From an uncultured Clostridium sp. (GTDB lineage: Bacteria > Bacillota > Clostridia > Lachnospirales > Lachnospiraceae), in contig CANRXD010000066.1 of assembly GCA_947643685.1 (NCBI GenBank), forward strand, positions 1-7,804: a stretch of 7,804 nucleotides of DNA, read 5' to 3'. A program made the translations under genes and the position numbers. Positions 5,735 to 7,804 of this stretch are shown here, one piece after another. A model generated the notes under the pieces. That model saw only the letters and a list, made by a program, of their open reading frames with translations, was not told the origin of the DNA and searched no databases. Position 1 is the first letter of the stretch. Each line of letters starts with the position of its first letter.

Positions 5735-6715
5735 ATGAGAAAACAAATGGTGCGGCTTGTTGTCATGACGGCTGCTATGTCAGCATGTATAACCATAAGT
5801 GCACTGGCAGCGGGCTGGAAAACAGACAGTTCAGGACGGTGGTATGAAAACAGTGATGGAAGTTATCCGAAAAATCAGTGGCAGTGGATCGACAACGATG
5901 GAGACGGAACATCGGAATGCTATTATTTCGATGAAAACGGATATGTCCTGACAAGTGCCACAACCCCGGACGGGTGCGAGGTGAATGGAATCGGCGCATG
6001 GGTGAAGGACGGAGAAATCCAGACACAGGCCGGTGGCACAGGTTCCGGCAGTACAGGTTCCGGCAGTACAGACTCCGGCAGTACAGGATGGAATGACTGG
6101 AGTGCCTGGGGCGACTGGGGAAGCGGTTATAACAATGATCCGGAGTGGTATGACCATGTGGAGGGTTTAAGCGAAGGAGACCGGGCGGCTTATCATTATG
6201 ATGCCAAATATTATAAATGGGATTCCAGAACAGAGGAGTACATAGGAAAGGTGCAGGAGCAGTACAGCCGCATTTACGCGAACCCAACAGCGGCAGCGGC
6301 TGCCGCGGAAATGGTATGGGTGGATATTCCTGTATGGCGGCTCAGGAATGGCCAGAAGGTGGCAGATACTACAAGAGTACAGGTTTTAAGCTCCATTGCC
6401 GACGAAGTGAAGGAGATTTTCACAGAGATTTATAACGGACCGGAGCAGTTCCCTATCAACAGCATTGGCGGTTACGCATGGCGAAGCAATGGTCTGGGAA
6501 GCAATCACAGCGCGGGACTGGCCATTGACATTAACCCGGACCAGAATCCCCAGGTGAGGGAAGACGGGACTGTTCTTGTGGGGAATAAATGGGAGCCCGG
6601 CGTAAATCCATATTCCATCGGACGGGACAGTGATGTGGTAAAAGCCTTTGGAAAACATGGCTGGGGCTGGGGCGCAGCCTTTAATACAAAAGATTATATG
6701 CACTTTGACTGGTAA
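5735..6715 (+). CDS. Secreted M15-family peptidase with cell-wall-binding module
   Basis: A 326-residue exported protein. Residues 1-26 form a signal peptide (MRKQMVRL, hydrophobic core, ALAAG). Residues 27-98 resemble choline-binding/cell-wall repeats (GWKTDSSGRWYENSDG, YYFDENGYVLT). Residues 99-140 are a Gly/Ser/Thr and Trp-rich linker. The C-terminal domain (about 195-326) has the M15 zinc-peptidase motif SNHSAGLAID (256-265), giving ligands H258 and D265, and ends in KDYMHFDW with D320 as likely general base and H323 as third ligand. The family comprises D-Ala-D-Ala carboxypeptidases and L-Ala-D-Glu endopeptidases that cut peptidoglycan stem peptides. Which bond is cut here cannot be read from sequence. 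AAGGAG (5721-5726) is eight bases before the chosen ATG. An upstream in-frame ATG (5642) lies inside the previous gene and would bury the signal peptide. The chain stops two residues after HF, normal for M15C enzymes. Confidence 0.93.
   Translation: MRKQMVRLVVMTAAMSACITISALAAGWKTDSSGRWYENSDGSYPKNQWQWIDNDGDGTSECYYFDENGYVLTSATTPDGCEVNGIGAWVKDGEIQTQAGGTGSGSTGSGSTDSGSTGWNDWSAWGDWGSGYNNDPEWYDHVEGLSEGDRAAYHYDAKYYKWDSRTEEYIGKVQEQYSRIYANPTAAAAAAEMVWVDIPVWRLRNGQKVADTTRVQVLSSIADEVKEIFTEIYNGPEQFPINSIGGYAWRSNGLGSNHSAGLAIDINPDQNPQVREDGTVLVGNKWEPGVNPYSIGRDSDVVKAFGKHGWGWGAAFNTKDYMHFDW
6041..6085 (+). repeat. Three 15-bp tandem repeats in the peptidase linker
   Basis: GGTTCCGGCAGTACA occurs twice in tandem (6041-6055, 6056-6070). 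A third unit with two changes follows (6071-6085). Each encodes a five-residue G/D-S-G-S-T unit of the flexible linker. The near identity of the units points to recent slippage, so the copy number probably varies between strains. Confidence 0.9.
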
Positions 6716-6735
6716 TAGAACGAAGGTCAGAATTG

Positions 6736-6767
6736 GCGGGACATCTTTGGGGTGCCCCGCTTTTTTT
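6736..6767 (+). terminator. Rho-independent terminator after the peptidase gene
   Basis: GCGGGACAT (6736-6744) pairs with GTGCCCCGC (6752-6760) with one mismatch and one wobble around a 7-nt loop. Seven T residues follow directly (6761-6767). This ends the two-gene unit that starts at 4606. Confidence 0.9.
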
Positions 6768-6844
6768 CGTGCTTGGTGGGTACTGTGTTTGGTGGGCACA
6801 CGTTCTGAGGGGCGATGGTTTTTAAATTGGGACAGAAGATTTTC

Positions 6845-6876
6845 TTGTATAAATCCATCAGGGACAGCCTATAATA
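6845..6876 (+). promoter_or_regulatory. Candidate yyaC promoter, possibly forespore-specific
   Basis: TATAAT at 6870-6875 has only a poor vegetative -35 box (TTGTAT, 6845-6850, 19-bp spacer). The site fits forespore sigma factors better. GTATA (6847-6851) matches the sigma-F/G -35 pattern. After 15 bp, GCCTATAATA (6867-6876) meets the sigma-F -10 pattern GGNNANANTR except at the second base. TATAATA at 18 bp also resembles the sigma-G -10. This fits forespore expression of yyaC as known in Bacillus subtilis, but the assignment is by eye. Confidence 0.45.
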
Positions 6877-6934
6877 ACGTATAGGAAAGGAAAGAAAAGG
6901 AAAAAGGAAAAAGAAACGGAGACAAAGACAGGCC

Positions 6935-7537
6935 ATGAGATTTCGGAAACGGGAAATATATTATTATGATACAGTTGCAGGGTTTGAAGCAGAGAAGTTT
7001 GCCGGCCGGTTTTTGATGATGTTGCTGGATGAAATGCAGGAGTCCGGAAAAAAAGAAGTTGTTTTTTTATGTATTGGCACCGACAGGTCCACAGGAGACA
7101 GTCTGGGACCGTTAATCGGACATAAATTGAAGGAGCAGGGAATCAGAAATGCCAGAGTGTTTGGGACACTGGAAAGCCCGGTTCATGCCATGAACCTGGA
7201 GCTCTGTATGGAGGGGCTTCAGAGAAAATTTCCCAATGCTCTGGTAGTGGCGGTTGATGCGTCCGTGGGAAATGTGGAACATGTGGGATTCGTTACTCTG
7301 GGACGGGGGCCCCTTAAGCCGGGGTCTGGAGTAAAAAAGGAGCTGAGAGCGGTAGGAGATATTTTCATTACCGGAATTGTGGGGGCTTCCAGAAACGGAG
7401 ACCCGCTGATGCTGCAGAGTATCCGGCTTTCGGTAGTGATGCGTCTGGCGGACTGTATCAGCCGCAGTATCTGTCTGGGAATGAATCTCATTGGAAGACG
7501 TGTCGAAAACTTTTCCGGAGAGCCATCCCCGTTTTGA
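6935..7537 (+). CDS. yyaC: Sporulation protein YyaC (GPR-like protease fold)
   Basis: A 200-residue protein of the YyaC/DUF1256 family, of normal family length. It is related to the germination protease GPR, which degrades small acid-soluble spore proteins; the function of YyaC itself is not established. Conserved blocks: FLCIGTDRSTGDSLGPLIG (44-62), SPVHAMNLE (81-89), VVAVDASVG (104-112) and GRGPLKPGSGVKKELRAVGD (123-142), followed by IFITGIVG. D55 and D108 occupy positions like the two acidic residues of GPR (GDSLGP, VDA); this mapping is inference. The start fits the family, but the ribosome binding site is poor: GGAG (6918-6921) is 13 bases away, inside a nearly pure purine tract (6881-6932). 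No other in-frame start occurs upstream before a stop. The gene shows the organism sporulates or descends from a spore-former. Confidence 0.93.
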   Translation: MRFRKREIYYYDTVAGFEAEKFAGRFLMMLLDEMQESGKKEVVFLCIGTDRSTGDSLGPLIGHKLKEQGIRNARVFGTLESPVHAMNLELCMEGLQRKFPNALVVAVDASVGNVEHVGFVTLGRGPLKPGSGVKKELRAVGDIFITGIVGASRNGDPLMLQSIRLSVVMRLADCISRSICLGMNLIGRRVENFSGEPSPF

Positions 7538-7557
7538 CAGGTTTTGCAAATGGGACA

Positions 7558-7566
7558 TGCTATACT
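7558..7566 (+). promoter_or_regulatory. Extended -10 promoter of the partial gene at the right edge
   Basis: TGCTATACT (7558-7566) is an extended -10 element. A perfect TTGACA (7534-7539) overlaps the yyaC stop codon but is 21 bp from it, too far for a standard pair. Without a clear terminator after yyaC, read-through into the next gene is also possible. Confidence 0.45.
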
Positions 7567-7586
7567 TTCGCTTGAATAAAAAAGAA

Positions 7587-7617
7587 TGGGCCGGCGCGGG
7601 CTTACCTGGCCGGCCTG
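7587..7617. other. GC-rich hairpin in the leader of the partial gene
   Basis: GGCCGGC (7589-7595) pairs perfectly with GCCGGCC (7609-7615), with two wobble pairs outside. No T-run follows on the plus strand, but an A-run (7578-7583) precedes it. It could therefore stabilise the plus-strand leader or terminate an antisense transcript. It ends 15 bases before the AGGTGA ribosome binding site. Confidence 0.5.
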
Positions 7618-7642
7618 GTGAAAAATATAGCGAGGTGAGATC

Positions 7643-7804
7643 ATGGGAGATTTATATAATCCATTTCCGAAGCTGCCGAAGAATATCCGCCAGATTGGCG
7701 ACACGGACCAGGTGGTTCGGTTTTATGTGGAGGATTATGTAAACACCTATCTGAAACGGCTGTACCCCGCGGGAAAGCAGACGCTGCGGGTGGGACTTTT
7801 ACTG
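7643..7804 (+). CDS. Hypothetical protein, N-terminal 54 residues (cut by window end)
   Basis: The ATG at 7643 has AGGTGAGA (7633-7640) directly upstream and is open to the end of the window with no stop. The visible protein starts MGDLYNPFPKLPKNIRQIGD, continues with VVRFYVEDYVNTYLKRLYP (24-42), and ends in LRVGLLL. There is no signal peptide. The first 20 residues look like an extended segment, followed by a helix and the first strand of a folded domain. It resembles, from memory, a Lachnospiraceae hypothetical family, but I cannot name it. Real coding is likely from the start signals and codon use. Confidence 0.75.
   Translation, partial: MGDLYNPFPKLPKNIRQIGDTDQVVRFYVEDYVNTYLKRLYPAGKQTLRVGLLL

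Noticed and set aside
6773..6798. Direct repeat TTGGTGGGTA / TTGGTGGGCA after the peptidase terminator
   Set aside because: There are only two short imperfect units with no further copies or context, so chance is enough.
7534..7566. TTGACA paired with TATACT as a standard promoter
   Set aside because: The 21-bp spacer is too long. The extended -10 alone is the better reading.
1..7804. CRISPR array, tRNA, rRNA, insertion sequence or phage genes
   Set aside because: No regularly spaced repeats, no RNA gene signatures and no transposase, integrase or phage protein motifs were seen in the reading frames.

Overview
The window looks like chromosomal DNA from a spore-forming Firmicute, most likely a gut Lachnospiraceae (Clostridium cluster XIVa type). 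The evidence is the sporulation protein YyaC, a 449-residue Bacillus/Clostridium-type glucose-6-phosphate isomerase, strong AGGAGG-type ribosome binding sites, consensus vegetative promoters, a cell-wall-repeat plus M15 peptidase secreted protein, and several proteins that resemble Lachnospiraceae-type hypotheticals. This assignment comes from recognising families, not from a database search. I see no rRNA, tRNA, CRISPR array, transposase or phage gene.

Layout, left to right. (1) 1-107 holds a palindromic intergenic repeat and then a small TSCPD-domain protein on the minus strand (108-353). (2) The divergent region 354-618 holds a consensus minus-strand promoter, a second repeat copy and the promoter of mtnN. 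mtnN (619-1311) encodes MTA/SAH nucleosidase and ends in a terminator. (3) 1497-2561 encodes an uncharacterised three-helix membrane protein with a long charged cytoplasmic tail. Its stop codon lies in the arm of a third repeat copy. (4) pgi (2735-4084) has its own strong promoter and shares a bidirectional terminator with a convergent 88-residue conserved-looking hypothetical (4156-4422, minus). (5) A two-gene unit follows: a coiled-coil protein with two membrane helices (4606-5703), then a secreted zinc peptidase with a cell-wall-binding module (5735-6715), ending in a terminator. (6) yyaC (6935-7537) has a possible forespore-type promoter. (7) The start of another hypothetical gene (7643 onward) is cut by the window end.

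Most genes form short, separately promoted units: methyl-cycle salvage (mtnN), central carbon metabolism (pgi), cell-wall remodelling (4606-6715) and sporulation (yyaC). No single pathway joins them.

The least explained signal is the dispersed repeat. Its arms follow the consensus GGCTGAACNGTTAC (and the reverse complement) and occur at three intergenic sites. Two copies also share internal sequence over about 48 nt in inverse orientation. The base pair at arm position 9 changes from T-A to G-C between copies, which suggests that a folded form matters. It is either a palindromic mobile or REP-like element or a family of structured RNAs.
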